Source: Prorocentrum cordatum (lineage: Eukaryota > Sar > Dinophyceae > Prorocentrales > Prorocentraceae). From it: a stretch of DNA of 64,000 bases. Below, piece after piece: positions 31,439 through 42,519 of the stretch. The DNA is taken from assembly GCA_963575745.1 (NCBI GenBank), contig CAUYUJ010014760.1:1-64000 (forward strand), written 5' to 3'. Each line of letters starts with the position of its first letter. Within the stretch, counting starts at the first letter, position 1. The translations under genes were made by a program, and so were the position numbers. The notes below the pieces were generated by a model that made no database searches, was not told the origin of the DNA, and saw nothing but the letters and a program-made list of their open reading frames with translations.

Positions 31439-32517
31439 GGAGCGCTACGCCAACGAGGAAGCGTTGCTGGGCTTCGTCATTGCGTTGGCCAAAGTGCTGA
31501 AACGCACGGAAGGTACGATCAAACAGAAGTTGTTTGCTGTGCGTTTTGCCCACCTCGACGTCGGCTATCCTGGCCCTCTACTCCACCGCGGCCGCCTCTG
31601 GTCCACGCTCGCCGGCCTCAAGAGGGGCCAAGGGCCGAGCGGGCGGAAGCGGCTTGTGACACCGCGCATGCTCTTGTGGCTCCACGGCTTAATTCTTGAA
31701 GGACCAGTCCGGCCTTCCCACGACGGACACCACGGTCCTGTGGGCTGCCGTGGTCGCGGCTTTCTTCTTCATGTTGAGGGCGTCCGAGTACTTGATCCAG
31801 CCTGGGAAAACATGGGGCCAGGAGCGCGTCGTGCGCGGCGTGGACATCACGGGCCGTGACAGCGACAACCAGCCCTGCGCCTTCAGAGACGCAGTGGAAG
31901 TGGTGCTGCATATCACCTCTTCGAAGACGGATCAATATAATGTGGGGTGTGTGAGGAACCAGTACGAGACGGGCACGCCGCTGTGCCCGGTGGCCGCCAT
32001 CCGCCAGCTGGAGCAGCACTACCCGCAGCGGCTGAGAGGCAGCGAGGAGGAGCTCCCACTCTTCCGCTGGGCGAGCGGTGCACCCATCCGCCGTGAGGAG
32101 GTGCAGCACTACTTGACAGTAGCAGGGCTGGCCGCAGGGCTGGGGAAGGAGGAGATCGGCTCACGCAGCCTCCGCATAGGAGGCGCAACGGCGATGTACC
32201 ATGCCGTGGACGACCTGCAGCGCGTCAAGCGCTTCGGGCGCTGGGCCTCCGACAGCTTCCATGGGCGCCCGTGGGAGAGCCACGGGCCCATGCGCGGCAT
32301 CTCGACCGACATGGCAACAGACTCGCCCGAGCTCACGGCGCCGCCGGCCCACGCGGCCGAGAGCGAGCGCCGCGCGGGCAAAGGCCCGACCCCGCGATGG
32401 CCCGGAGCTGTGCTGGCCGCGACGACGCTCGCCTCCACAGCCGGCGGAGCAGACGGCTACGCGATCAAGGTCGACCCGGCGGAGAGCCAGAACCTACTGA
32501 TCTTCGCGCTCCCGGCC
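31125..32517 (+). pseudogene. Tyrosine recombinase (integrase) of element 1, frameshifted
   Basis: Replaces the DDE integrase in this order of retroelements and would insert the circular DNA copy. The Lys-rich N-terminus and SAM-like core-binding part (EGTRAGYETGWRQWQGF, residues about 75-90) are in one frame; near 31695 reading moves to another. There FFMLRASEYL supplies the first catalytic Arg, SSKTDQ the Lys, SRSLRIGGATAM the second Arg (with Ser/Arg where His is expected) and RFGRWASD the Trp. The catalytic Tyr expected soon after FHG is not seen; the codons there read Arg-Pro. The ORF runs on to the insertion at 32518. Confidence 0.8.
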
Positions 32518-33149
32518 AGCTTGAATAGGAGGAGTCGGCTTGCGGGGGGGGTCGGGCGCGCGGGAGGCGGGCGGAGGCGTCGCCGGCGCCCCGCGCCCCC
32601 GGGGGGCTCCATGTTGGATTTCCCAGGCTGCGCCAAGCGCGCGCGTTAGTTGCCCGCGCGCTCACATTCGCGCAAGCGCATCCTAGGAAACTATGATTTT
32701 GGATCGGATGCGGGCGACAGCGGGCATGGGGCGCCTGTCAAGGCTGCTTCTGGGATGCGATTGCCGCTGGCTCGACACGCGCGATATGCATGTAACGACT
32801 TTTGGAGGACGGGCGCCGCGCCGCCCAATCCAACGCGACAATGGCGCGGTCCGGGGCGCGCGGCCGTCGCGGCACACGGCGGTCGACGTGACCGCATGGG
32901 GCGCGCGATCGGCCGCGCGGCATTTGCGGGCCATTCGGCCGACGCTGCCGGGTCGCCCTCAAAGAGCCCGCCAGGAATGCGCAAATGCGCAATGCGCCAG
33001 CGCGCCGCCAGGATATCGCCCTGAAAACAACCTGTTCACTCTGAACGCCGACTGCGCGCCTCGCTGAACCAGCCAAGTCGCGCGGAGCGCCCGCGTCGCG
33101 GACCCGCCGCAATGAACTCGCGGGAAAAAGGCCTCCCTCCATGGGTTCT

Positions 33150-33345
33150 GGCACCGATTCTGGCCTATTTCCCCGTTCTGGCCGATTCTGGTTCCATCGC
33201 CGATTCCTCCTTTGATTCCGTATTGATTCCGTACTGATTCTTTTGATCCCGCTAGAATCAGGGATCGCAGTTGTGCCGATTCTGTTTTGATTCTGTGCTG
33301 ATTCTGTGCTGATTCCGTACTGATTCCTTTGATTCCCCTGTGCCC
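33150..33345. repeat. GATTCYGTRYT 11-bp tandem array inside the insertion
   Basis: GATTCTGTGCT, GATTCCGTACT and GATTCCTTT-like units repeat with an 11-bp (sometimes 5- or 6-bp) spacing. The array gives spurious Asn/Gln/Ser reading on the minus strand. Confidence 0.85.
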
Positions 33346-33632
33346 CGGGGACCATCAGGCCGCGGCCCGAGCTCCCGCCTCGGCGACATGGGTTTTTCCA
33401 GGAGCGCGGAAGTGTTTTGAGGGGGAGGGGGGCGAGGGGGGAGGCGGAGCGATTTTTGGGGCGCATCGGGCGGCCGAGCCGCAGATTTCGGGGCCCAGTG
33501 CGCACGCCCAACATGGCAGGCGCTGGTGCGCGCGTGAGTTCTCGACCGTCGGCGCATCTGTAAGTTCGTGCCCCGCCCCGCGCGCGGGAATGGAAACTTG
33601 CGCTGCGGTTTCCCATTGAACGCGCGGCCGTC

Positions 33633-33680
33633 GCCCCCCATGCTGCTCAGCGCGCAAAGCGCGCGAGCAGCATGGGGGGC
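33633..33680. repeat. Long hairpin inside the insertion
   Basis: GCCCCCCATGCTGCTC ... GAGCAGCATGGGGGGC with GCGCGC inner stems and an AAA loop; the arms pair almost fully, with one bulged base. Confidence 0.9.
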
Positions 33681-34035
33681 TTTGCGTTCGCGCATGAGAA
33701 GTGCGCGGGGCCGAACCGAACGGTCGGCGGCGCCCGCTCCCGCGCCGCGCGCGAGGCCATCGCGTCAGCGCGGGGGGCTACACCTGGGCCGTCGCCCTGG
33801 GGCGCGGGCGCAGCGCGAGGCCCGCGCGGGTCTCTCGCGCCAAACATGCGCAACAAGGTCGGCCCGCCCGCCGGCTGGCGCTCGCGGGCGGCGCGACGCC
33901 GGCGCCGACTGCGAGGCCGACTGGGCCCGGAGGATTCCTGAGAGTCCCGGGAAGGGGCAGCGGGCCGCGATGGAATCGGCGCGGTCGTTGGCGCCCCCCC
34001 CGCGCCCGCCCCCCCCTGCAAGCCGACTCCTCCTA

Positions 34036-34696
34036 AGCTTGGAGACGTGGGCAATGGCAGCGGGGATGCTGCTAGCAGCTAGCAGCGGCGCTGCTGGGAG
34101 CTATTTGGCAGCACAGGCGACAGCGAAGGAGTGGGCGGGCAGCCAGCGGGCGCGGCAACATCCGCAGGGCCCGCAACCCCCGGGCGAGCCTGCCGCGCGC
34201 AGCGCTGATGGCAACGGCGCTCGCAACAGCAGCGGGGGAGGAGACGCAGAGCAAGGAGATGGCGGCGGTCAACGATGGGACCCAGGGGGTTATACTTCGC
34301 TGGGGGCCGCAGACGAGCACGGTGGCGATCGTCTTCCCGGTGGAGACGGCGCTGAAGGTGGCGGCCATGATCGCAGTGCTGTTCGCAGCGGGCACCGGGG
34401 TGCTTTGCTGCTGCTGCTGCGGGATGGCCAAGAAGAGCGGGGAAGTACCGGAGCACGGAGCGCAGCGGGCCGTGGTGCAGCCGACGCCCAAGGCGCCCAA
34501 GCTCCCCAAGCAGCCACAGATGACGTACTGCGACGCGGGAGTGATGGGCCCGGTGCACCACAACGGCAAGAGGTACGTGCACGAGACCCAGGGCTTCCGA
34601 CGGGCCAATGAGGCGACGCGGGAGGTGGCCCCGTCAGGGCACCGCGGGTCGCCAGAATGGCCCCGAGGAGGAGGGCAGGGGCCGCGTCGTGACTGA
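34036..34696 (+). CDS. C-terminal tail of element 1 ORF with a membrane segment
   Basis: From the right side of the insertion the YR frame resumes with SLETWAMAAGMLLAASSGAA to about 34230. Reading then moves to the adjacent frame, from ATG 34208 onward: VILRWGPQTSTVAIVFP, then a hydrophobic segment (ALKVAAMIAVLFAAGTGVL) followed by five Cys, then KRYVHETQGFRR, ending at 34696. This may be an extra domain 3' of the YR or a separate short ORF; it is unlike any recombinase part I know. The membrane segment plus Cys run echoes the gag-like ORF at the other end. Confidence 0.5.
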
Positions 34697-35162
34697 GATG
34701 CGAGGCTGCAGCCGGCCAGTGGACGAGCGGGCAGCGGAGGTCCGCCGCCGGCGCGCGCCGTGCGAGCGGCCGCGCGGCGCCGGCTGAGTTCAGCCTGGCG
34801 CTCGCGATCAGCTTTGCGCTTGCGAGCAGCTGGGCGCGGAGCGGCGGCAGCTGGCGCCTGCGGGCAAGAGCGTCGCTCCGGCCTGGCAACCGGCAGTGCC
34901 GTCATGGGGGGCGGCGGTGGCGGCTACGAGGGGGCGCCGGCGGCTAGCCCAGCCAGGGCTGCCGCACAGGGCGCATGAAGAACCACCGCGGGCGCCGGCG
35001 GCGTGCCGCCCTGCGCCTGCGGACCCACCTTGCTGGGCAGACGTGGCAGCGCGCCGCAGATGCCAGGACTGTTGAGTTCTACGCCGAGAAGGTCGGCGAC
35101 TACGCGACCCACCACAGCCAGCTCGGCGCGGCGGTGCACTCGCAGGAGGAGGTCGGCGGCGC
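34697..35162. other. No gene seen
   Basis: GC-rich sequence between the last element ORF and the terminal direct repeat. Short open frames only. Confidence 0.5.
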
Positions 35163-35354
35163 GGCCCGCGACGCGCGGCCTAAGACAGGCGCCGGCGCGC
35201 CAGGCGCCGGGCGCCAGAGGAGCAGCACGGCTCCTTGGCAAAAAGGTCGTCATCATCGTCTGAGGCCACGTCCTCCCCTTGTGCCTTCCCTCTTGAGCCC
35301 GCACCCACTAGGCTCAATATGTTTTTAGTTTACCAGTGCTGCTTGAGGGGATAT
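35163..35354 (+). repeat. Terminal direct repeat of element 1, left copy
   Basis: Matches 35612-35803 over 192 bp with about nine differences. It includes the palindrome-rich GCGCCGGCGCGCCAGGCGCC, the segment AAAAAGGTCGTCATCATCGT, and ATGTTTTTAGTTTACCA near the end. Confidence 0.9.
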
Positions 35355-35611
35355 CTAGGATGTTTGGTAAAACTGATGGATCTCCCCGCTTCCAGAACTG
35401 GCGCGGGCTTCCACTTGCGGTCCCCTTGCTCCTGCCCTTGCCTCATTGCTTGCCCTCTCTCGCCCCTTCTCTTCTCGCCGCCGCTTGGCGGCTCAAGCCT
35501 TTTCGAAGGCCAAGCTGGCCCACCCTGGGGGCCCTCTTGAGGCCCCCTCACCCGCCCTGTTCTGGATTTTTCAAGTGCCGCCGAGGCGCCAGGGTGTCTC
35601 GGCGGCGGCGT

Positions 35612-35803
35612 GGCCCGCGACGCGCGGCCTAAGACAGGCGCCGGCGCGCCAGGCGCCGGGCGCCAGAGGAGCAGCACGGCTCCTTGGCAAAAAGGTCGTC
35701 ATCATCGTCTGAGGCCACGCCCCCCCCTTGTGCCCCCCCTCTTGAGCCCGCGCCCACTAGGCTCAAGATGTTTTTAGTTTACCAAGGCTGCTCGAGGGGA
35801 TAT
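35612..35803 (+). repeat. Terminal direct repeat of element 1, right copy
   Basis: Second copy, offset by 449 bp from 35163-35354; the 257-bp spacer shows no ORF. Two repeats around a unique spacer at the 3' end fit the B1-A2-B2 part of split direct repeats in YR retroelements, but the A1 partner was not found upstream. Confidence 0.85.
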
Positions 35804-38374
35804 GCCCCACGCCTTCCCCCATCGAGACGCGCCAGTGGCTCCGAAAGGTCCGGTCAGCGCCTGCATCTCCCACATCGCCTCGCAGCCACCCACGGCGCGC
35901 GATGCGGTCCTCGGCCGCTCCCCGCCCCCTCGAGCGCGAGCGATGCACCCCTCGCGCCTCGGCCGACCGCGTCCGCCAGGGTTGCGGGCCCGACGTGGGC
36001 GCTGGGGTTTCGAGGGCGCGGGGGGCCCGACGCCCCGCCTCTGGGGGCGTAGGCCCGGGCGGCGCTGGCGCGATCGACGCGCCCGCGGGCCCCGTCGGCT
36101 GCGCGCGCCGCCCAGTTGCGCGCCGCGGCTGGGCGAGGCAGGTGGGCGCGCTGCACTTGCGGCCCACCAGGGTCGAGCGATACTTCTGCGCACGGTGGGC
36201 GCAGAGGTGCACCCGGGTGGGGGGGGGCCCGCCCCGGCCGCTGCACGTCTGATACCTCCGCATCCTCCTCCAGGGGGACGGTCGGCCCGGACAGCCCGCG
36301 ATGGCTGCCCCCCTCGGGTTGGAGCGGCCGCGCGCCGTTAGCCAACTGCACTCCACCCTGAGCGGCCAAGCACGGGTGCCCCTCTGCCTTCAGCTTCCAG
36401 CTCGCTCTCCGAGTCGATGTCCAGCTTCCTGAGTCAGGCGGCGTCGGCGTTGTAGCGGGGCACCCGGCGGCCTCGGCGCAACCGCGAAAATGCTAACCGA
36501 AGCAACCCGAGGCGCGGCCACCGTGCGGGGCAGATGACCTTCCCGAGGCTAACTCCCACGGCCATTTCATGTTCCGCCGAGTCCAAAATCTGGCCGCGGT
36601 CGATCACGGAGCACTGGCCCACGTGCGTCGGGTGGGCCACGGGGCAAGCCTCACAGGCGGTCGCGCGGCACAGTCATTTTTCCGGTCTCCTCGAGGTTGG
36701 CCCGCCACTTACGGCTGGTGCACCCGTAGACTGGCTGCCCCGGATGTTCAGCCCGTGGCGGTCGAGCCGGTAGCGAGAGTCGAAAGTGCAACTCGAGCGG
36801 GCCACCTGGCCGTGATTACGCAAGAGGACGTCGTCGCAGGCACGGTTGGTTCCTCGGCCGCGAACCCCCTTCGTGAAGCACTCCGTCTCCGCCGCTCCCC
36901 AGACCCCCAGCCAGCGCCAGCGAACCACGATCGGCGGCGGTGGAGGCGGGGAGGTGGGCCTCCGGGCCCACCCCTCCGCGCCGACGGCAGACGCAGGTCA
37001 GCCGGCACCGGGGCCGCCGTTACCCGCTGACCATCCAAAGGAAAGGGCGAGCTGCCACGTTCGCGACGTAAGCGGACGCGCCCACCACAAACGCCACCAG
37101 GCCCAAGGCGATGACGCGACCGCCGTCTCCCGCCAGCATCCGAGCGCACGGACTCCCAGTCGGTCAATCATCGAGCCGGCCCCGCTGCCGTGGGAACGGA
37201 TAGAGACGATCTGGCAGGGCGTGCGAATCCAGGCCCCATGGCCGGCAACTTCGAAGGCCCACGCCGTGAACCCCAAACCCCAGTCAGACGCGCCCGCCCC
37301 TGTAGGCGGCGGCTGCGGCGGGGGCGGGGCCGGCATGGACGCCCGCCAGGTTGGCCGGCCAGGCAGCCATCCGGCCCAGCCCACGTAACATGCGCAGTCC
37401 GCTGAGGGGCTCGTCTCGTTCGAGCCCGTTCGGTTGGCCAGATCGCTCGGCTGGCCATCCGCGCGGGGCAGTGCCTCCTCGCCGGAACCTGAGGTCGGTC
37501 GGCTGCCCGGCGCGGCCACAAATGGGCTGCCCGCCGGCTCGCCACTACCTGCGGCCTCGCCGCTTGGCCCGCTCTCGCGGCACGTCGTGGTGGTCGTCGC
37601 CGCGGCGGTGACCACAGTGGGCTTGGGCGATGGCCTTCGCCTCTTGCCTCCGGCGGGCGCAGGCCTGGCGGGCGGCGGCCGCCCCTTGCCAACCCCCCCG
37701 CCGCCCGCGGGATGCAAGCTCGGCCCCGGTTTGGGCGGCGGCGCTGGCGCAGGCAGACTCCGGCCCTCTGCGCGGCCAGAAGGCCACCACCCCATCGCCC
37801 CTTGGGCGGGGAACGTAACACTCGCCGCCAAGATGCATGCGCCCAGAAGAAGTCCACCGCCATGCCGCCGCTGCCTGCGGTGCCGCCGCGGAGGAGGGGC
37901 CCAGTGCAGGGAGGCCAGAGTCCCCTGAGTACAAGCCACTGCAAATTGGGCTGCCCCGCGGCCCCCCGGGACACCTGATCTTGAACCACTGGCTACAGAG
38001 ACCAAAGTACCAAAAGCACCCTTTTTTCTGCACGTAACCTGCACTCTTCCTGTATCCAGATTATACCAGATACCCGAACCTCTTGTCGCCCAACTCCACG
38101 GAAATTGGCAACACGGCGAGCCCACGGGCGACCAACGACCGCCGAATGTCGGCGCATGTCGGTTTCCCGTTTCCCCGCTCACCTCTCGGTGGCGCGTTTG
38201 CCTGAATCCGCCATCGGGGGGCGGGGCGGGACGCGGCAGTCCCGGGAGGCAGACGCCTGTGGAATCTTGCACAAAGGAACGCACGAAGGGCCAGCATCCG
38301 CTCTCGCTGGGCCGGGGCCGCCACGCTCGCCAAAGACCCGCTGCCACCGTCGAAAACGTCCTCGGCGATCTTTG
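35804..38374. other. 2.6 kb without a supported gene
   Basis: GC-rich, Pro/Arg/Gly-coding open frames on both strands with no motif, no spliced-leader relic and no clear exon. The long minus-strand frame across 36998-38374 is Pro/Gly-biased and I do not call it. Confidence 0.5.
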
Positions 38375-38734
38375 CCTGCAATCGGCCCAGCGTAGGAACA
38401 TCGCGTGCCGTTTGCCTAGGGACTCGTCGTAGTCGACCTTCACGATGTTGCCAGGGCCGTACCCGATCGAGCCATCGAGCGCGACGGAACCAAGCCCGTA
38501 GGCGAGGGAGAAGTCCGCCTCGAGGAGCACCTCGTCGTGAGTGAAGACCACCGTCTGGTAGCGCGAGGCCCTGGCCAGCACAAAGCACTCGGTCCAGAAC
38601 CTCAGGCTCTCCTCGTAATTCGCAGTCGGGCACCCCTGGTCGCCGCGCCCAAGGGAGTCCAGCAACCGACGGTCGGCCGCAGATAGACGCAGGGGCATCC
38701 CGCCGCGAACCCGACGAGCAGCGATAACTTCCAC
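38375..38734 (-). CDS. Possible exon fragment, unknown protein
   Basis: The minus strand carries about 120 residues of ordinary composition (ANYEESLRFWTECFVLARAS; TVVFTHDEVLLEADFSLAYG; NIVKVDYDESLGKRHAMFL). This differs sharply from the biased Pro/Arg/Gly frames around it, so it may be an exon or a decayed gene piece. Neither a start nor splice sites could be fixed. No family recognised. Confidence 0.4.
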
Positions 38735-38797
38735 TTTGCCGTCGACGCAAGCAGGCCGCGCCAGCGCCAGAGCGCGAGCCGCTATCCGCAGCCTCCA

Positions 38798-39800
38798 TCA
38801 TGGAATCTTCCCGGAGCCTGATAAACTGTCAGTCGGGACGCGGACGTAACCCCTGGGCGCTTCGCCGGTGAAGACTTGAGCATACACTCCAAACAAAAAC
38901 ATGTGTGTGTGTCCCTTGACGTCTCTTCCAAACCAGCATCGGTTTGGATTCAATCCTGTGACCACCTGCGGTCGGGGGCTGCCAAATATGATCCGGTCGG
39001 CCCCAAACGCCCCGAACTTTTCAAACCGTGTTAGACCCCCTGTGGCCATCGGGGCCTCGCTAGCTCTTCTGGAGGCTATCTGGGCATCTCTGGGAAGCTG
39101 CTCTTGGGCCAGGGCCAGGGCTCTCTCTGGCAACACCCGATTTGGGGCCGTGGAAGTCTCGGGTCGGACGAACAAGGGGGTTGTAGAGGGGAGGTTAGCG
39201 AATCAGCTCTCGCAGCCGCTTTTTGGCGCCTAGGGCGGCCATGTATCCAGGGAGCGGCCTGTCGGCGCCAAGACCAGCTGACTGAGTCAGATTTCGTACC
39301 CCTTCCGTTCCCAGTCCCCCCATGTCGTCCGACCCGAGTGATCCTCGCCGTCTGGCATTCGGGACATGACTCAGGTCTTTGGCGGCCCTTCGGGACGTTT
39401 CTGGCAGCCCCAGAACGCTGCCAATGAGGCGCAGCTGACGGAATGCGCCCAAGACCCTAAAAACATTGCAAAATGTTTGGGAATCCAAAGGGCAATCTCC
39501 CTCTCAAAGAAGAGAAGCAACAGCCGCGTCGGCGGGAGTGGCAGCAGCGATGCCGTCCTTGCGAGTGCACGCCTTGCCTCCGATGGCCATCTTGTTCAGC
39601 TTCACGAAGCTCAGCCCAGGCTGCGCGAAGCGCCGAGAGAAGGGCTCTGAAAATGTGGGGGTCTGGGTCGGCAACTCGCGCACCCCGAAAACGCACGCGG
39701 TCAAAGCAACGAAAAACTGTCTGGAGGCGTGAGAACACGAAACGCGATGTAGCAACAAGCGCAACGCGGAATAACTTATGGACAAGAGAGCGCGAGAGAA
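38798..39800. other. No supported gene
   Basis: A minus-strand frame (38798-39175, with LTRFEKFGAFGADRIIFGS) has fairly normal composition but no motif or context to support it. The rest shows nothing. Confidence 0.4.
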
Positions 39801-39808
39801 GGGGAGAG

Positions 39809-40520
39809 ACAGAGAGAGAGAGAGAGAGAAAAAAAAGAGCGGCCGCGGAGGCAGAACAGCCGCGCTCAGATCATGCAGCACGCAGGAAAAGAAAAACAAC
39901 AGGCGGCTGCAAGCGGCGACGACGACTGCGACGACCAGCGACGAAGGCGAGGACCGACGGCGACAGACGAACGAGCGCTGCGCGAAATATCGAGGAAGAT
40001 GGCGGCGGTGGCGAAGGAAAGGCAACAGCAGCAAGGGCAGCAGCAGGAGAAGGACGAGCCACACGCATACGGTCATTGTGATACCAGCAGTAAGGCCGAA
40101 TGATGAACGCAGGGAAATCTGGCCACGGCGACGGCGAGCATCGGCCAACACGAAGTCCCCTGCCTAGGACTGAGGTGTGGCCCGAAAACCATCACCCATC
40201 CTCAGCCCAACGTGTCTCACATTTCGGCGAAGCGATTCTACTTCACGATGCGCAGGCCCTGCGCCACCAGTCGCCCGTTTCGAAAACGAAGCGGGGGACA
40301 AACAATTGGCGGCGGGTGGTACGGCCTCTCCGCGCGGGTCCAGGCTCGGCGTGTGGTCGTTCCACATGCTGACTGCCTCTGGGAGGCAACGTGCGGCAGA
40401 CGACACGGGGAGGGAGGAGGAAGGACGGGGGGGGAAGAACGAAAGGGAGGAGGACGGGGAGGAGGGACGGGGGAGGAATGACGGGGAGGAGGAAGGACGG
40501 GCAGGGAAAAAAAAGGGGGT
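39809..40520. other. GA microsatellite and GGA-rich interval
   Basis: (GA)n at 39809-39829, CAG/CGA-rich sequence to 40080, and imperfect GGGAGGAGGAAGGACGG repeats at 40410-40510. I see no gene; 40520-40840 likewise. Confidence 0.6.
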
Positions 40521-40844
40521 AGCAGGGAACACAAAAAGCCCGAAGGAGAGGGGAAGAGGAAACAGGAGGATGGCGCGGAAGGCTGCGGAGAGAAGGACGA
40601 CATAATGAGTGAATGGATGATATGCTGCGCGCACGCACTTTGCCTCAGGCTGAGGCGCGGCCGCCCGCGGCGGCAGCGCTCCCCATCAGAGGATTTTGGC
40701 GAAACAGTTCGACCATCCCACGGAATCGCGACTCAGCTTCTTCATGCACCGTCCCCGCCGATCTGGTCGAACAGTTCGTAATCGCCGTCGGGCGTGGTGA
40801 GCTGGACACGTCTGCCGACTGAACTCGAAACTCGAGGCGCGGCG

Positions 40845-41155
40845 ACTTGAACCAGGGAGGCCAGATCCTGGACGTGCGATCTAAGGCCGTCCAGCTCGCC
40901 ACGTGGCGATATTGAGCCTGGGAGGCCATACCCAAGTCTTCCAGAACTTCGCGGCGTGGCGACGCTCACCAGGGAGGCCATCTCCTGGGTCTGCGATCTG
41001 GCACCACCCAGCAAAGCACGTTGCGACTTGGCGCATGGGAGGCCACCCCCAAGACTTGCACCCGTCGCCTTTGCCGTGGCCGTAGCAACCGTTGAAGACG
41101 ATGCCGATGAACACCGTCGCCCTTATCGTGGTCGTAGCAACCGTTGAAGGCGATT
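40845..41155 (+). repeat. Two tandem duplications (~119 bp and ~50 bp units)
   Basis: ACCAGGGAGGCCAGATCCTGG near 40850 recurs in variant form (ACCAGGGAGGCCATCTCCTGG) near 40970. Separately, CGTAGCAACCGTTGAAG occurs twice about 50 bp apart (41082 and 41131). Confidence 0.75.
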
Positions 41156-41199
41156 CTGGTGAGCTGGCCGCCGTTGCCTGTCCACGTCTTCCCGCCCTC

Positions 41200-42379
41200 T
41201 TGCAGTGCATCATGCGCCTCTGAGGCTGCCCCTGACATCGGTGCCACCATGCCCGCCTTTCGGCGTCGAAGTCCCTGCTGCTGCTGCCGACGACAACGCC
41301 ATCCAGGTCGACAGAATTTTGCATGGCGGGCATCTTTCTTTGACGCAGCCTACTTGGTCGACCTTGGCCGCGCCGCTCTTGTTGACGTCGTCCAGCATCT
41401 TCTGGATGCCGCAGAGTGCCCCTGCACATCGTGACGTCATCGTCCAGCTGCCTCCAGTGAAGCTCGATGACAATCGCCCACTCGACCCCGCCGCGCGCGA
41501 AGGAAATCGAAGAAGCGACGCCAATCCTGTCGAGCACTCGCCCAAGCGCGAGCACATGTCATTAATCAATTCAGCTGATATTTGCCTCCCATACTGGACC
41601 TTCAGTGCACGCGCCAGCCCTTCGCGTCCAAGGTGCTCGAGATACTGCCTAAGGTATGCCTCGCATCAAGCCTGCCAAACAGCTGGCCACTCAAGCTGCT
41701 CGCCTCTCGCGCCCCATCTCCACCGTGCCGCATCTATGTGAATGTCCCCATGTAGCTCTGCTCCCTCGGACTGCGTGCTGGGCTGGTTGCGCATGGCCTG
41801 CTTGCCTCCCAGCTCCGATCGGCCGACCCTCTCGATTGGCCCGTCTCGGACCGAGAAGGCGTCTGGACCCCGGGCCTGCGCGCGTCCGTCACAGTGGGCC
41901 AGCGCCAGGAACACCCCAAGGAGAGGACGCCTCCAACCCACCACGGCGGCTGCTGCCCTCGCACTCAGGCGGTGCATCGATCGCCCTGGCCAGCGACCGC
42001 CCGGGCCCCTGGCCGCGGGTTTGGCCTCGGGGACGGGGGTGGGCGTGACGGCATGTGCCGATGCCAGCTGCATCTCGGCCACTCTGGCTGTCTCCGATTA
42101 TGGGGCTGGTGATGTCGCTCAGGATGCCACTGTTGCCCACCATGGTGCTGTTGCCGCCCTGGATGTGCATCGCAGCCTGTTCGCGCACTCCCATGCGCCC
42201 ATGCAAGTTGGCCGCGCACTTCTCGAAATCGCGCGGCCCTGCCTGATCGGGCCTGATGACCTTCGCGATCTTCATGACGGCCTCGACTGGCGCGCCCACC
42301 TGACGTGGCACTTGAGGGCTCGCATCTCGCATCTTGCTTTTTTTCGCGCGGGCCCACTCCTCTCCGAAAGTTATGTTAT
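41200..42379 (-). other. Possible minus-strand coding fragments
   Basis: Two stretches have ordinary amino-acid composition on the minus strand: GIQKMLDDVNKSGAAKVDQV (about 41330-41400) and VEAVMKIAKVIRPDQAG ... MVGNSGILSDITSPIIGDSQ (about 42070-42290). They may be exons or remnants of a retroelement next to the LINE remnant. I could not connect them or identify a family. Confidence 0.3.
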
Positions 42380-42429
42380 AGTTGAACTCCTTTCGCCGTG
42401 TGCCAAGTGCGTGGGCCTCGCAACGTGAA

Positions 42430-42474
42430 CCTTCTCCTCCCTTTCTTTATGTATGTATGTACGTATTTATTGTT

Positions 42475-42510
<36 letters not shown>

Positions 42511-42512
42511 CT
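42430..42512 (+). repeat. ATGT and CT microsatellites at the LINE 3' end
   Basis: TATGTATGTA then a run of CT dinucleotides (about 42480-42506). In the element orientation this is GA-rich sequence just after the RNase H coding end. Confidence 0.7.
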
Positions 42513-42519
42513 CTTTCTG

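Larger units (their letters stand above)
32526..34035. mobile_element. 1.5-kb non-autonomous TIR transposon with 8-bp target duplication
   Basis: The ends TAGGAGGAGTCGGCTTGC (32526-32543) and its complement (34018-34035) are exact inverted repeats, extending imperfectly through G-rich sequence to about 35 bp. Flanks are AGCTTGAA (32518-32525) and AGCTTGGA (34036-34043), a likely 8-bp target duplication with one change. Insert plus one duplication is 1518 nt, a multiple of three, and the YR ORF continues in the same frame on the far side. No transposase ORF is seen inside. An 8-bp duplication is typical of hAT-type elements, though the terminal bases are not a perfect match to that family. Confidence 0.85.
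18806..35803 (+). mobile_element. Tyrosine-recombinase retroelement 1 (DIRS-like)
   Basis: Reading along the plus strand: membrane-segment gag-like ORF, CCCH finger, methyltransferase-like domain, RT, RNase H, C5-methyltransferase-like domain, YR, and a membrane-segment tail. RT-RNase H followed by methyltransferase and YR is the hallmark of the DIRS order of retrotransposons. A 192-bp direct repeat occurs twice at the right end (35163-35803). I did not find the matching left-end repeat, so the left boundary is uncertain. Frameshifts near 21210, 28380 and 31695 and stops at 22888 and 29633 show the copy has decayed; a 1.5-kb transposon splits its last ORF. Confidence 0.8.

Noticed and set aside
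35484-35505. GGCGGCTCAAG as a leader relic
   Set aside because: Match limited to the last bases of the leader.
36998-38374. Long minus-strand frame
   Set aside because: Pro/Gly/Arg-biased composition without motifs; only the first ~120 residues (38375-38734) look protein-like.
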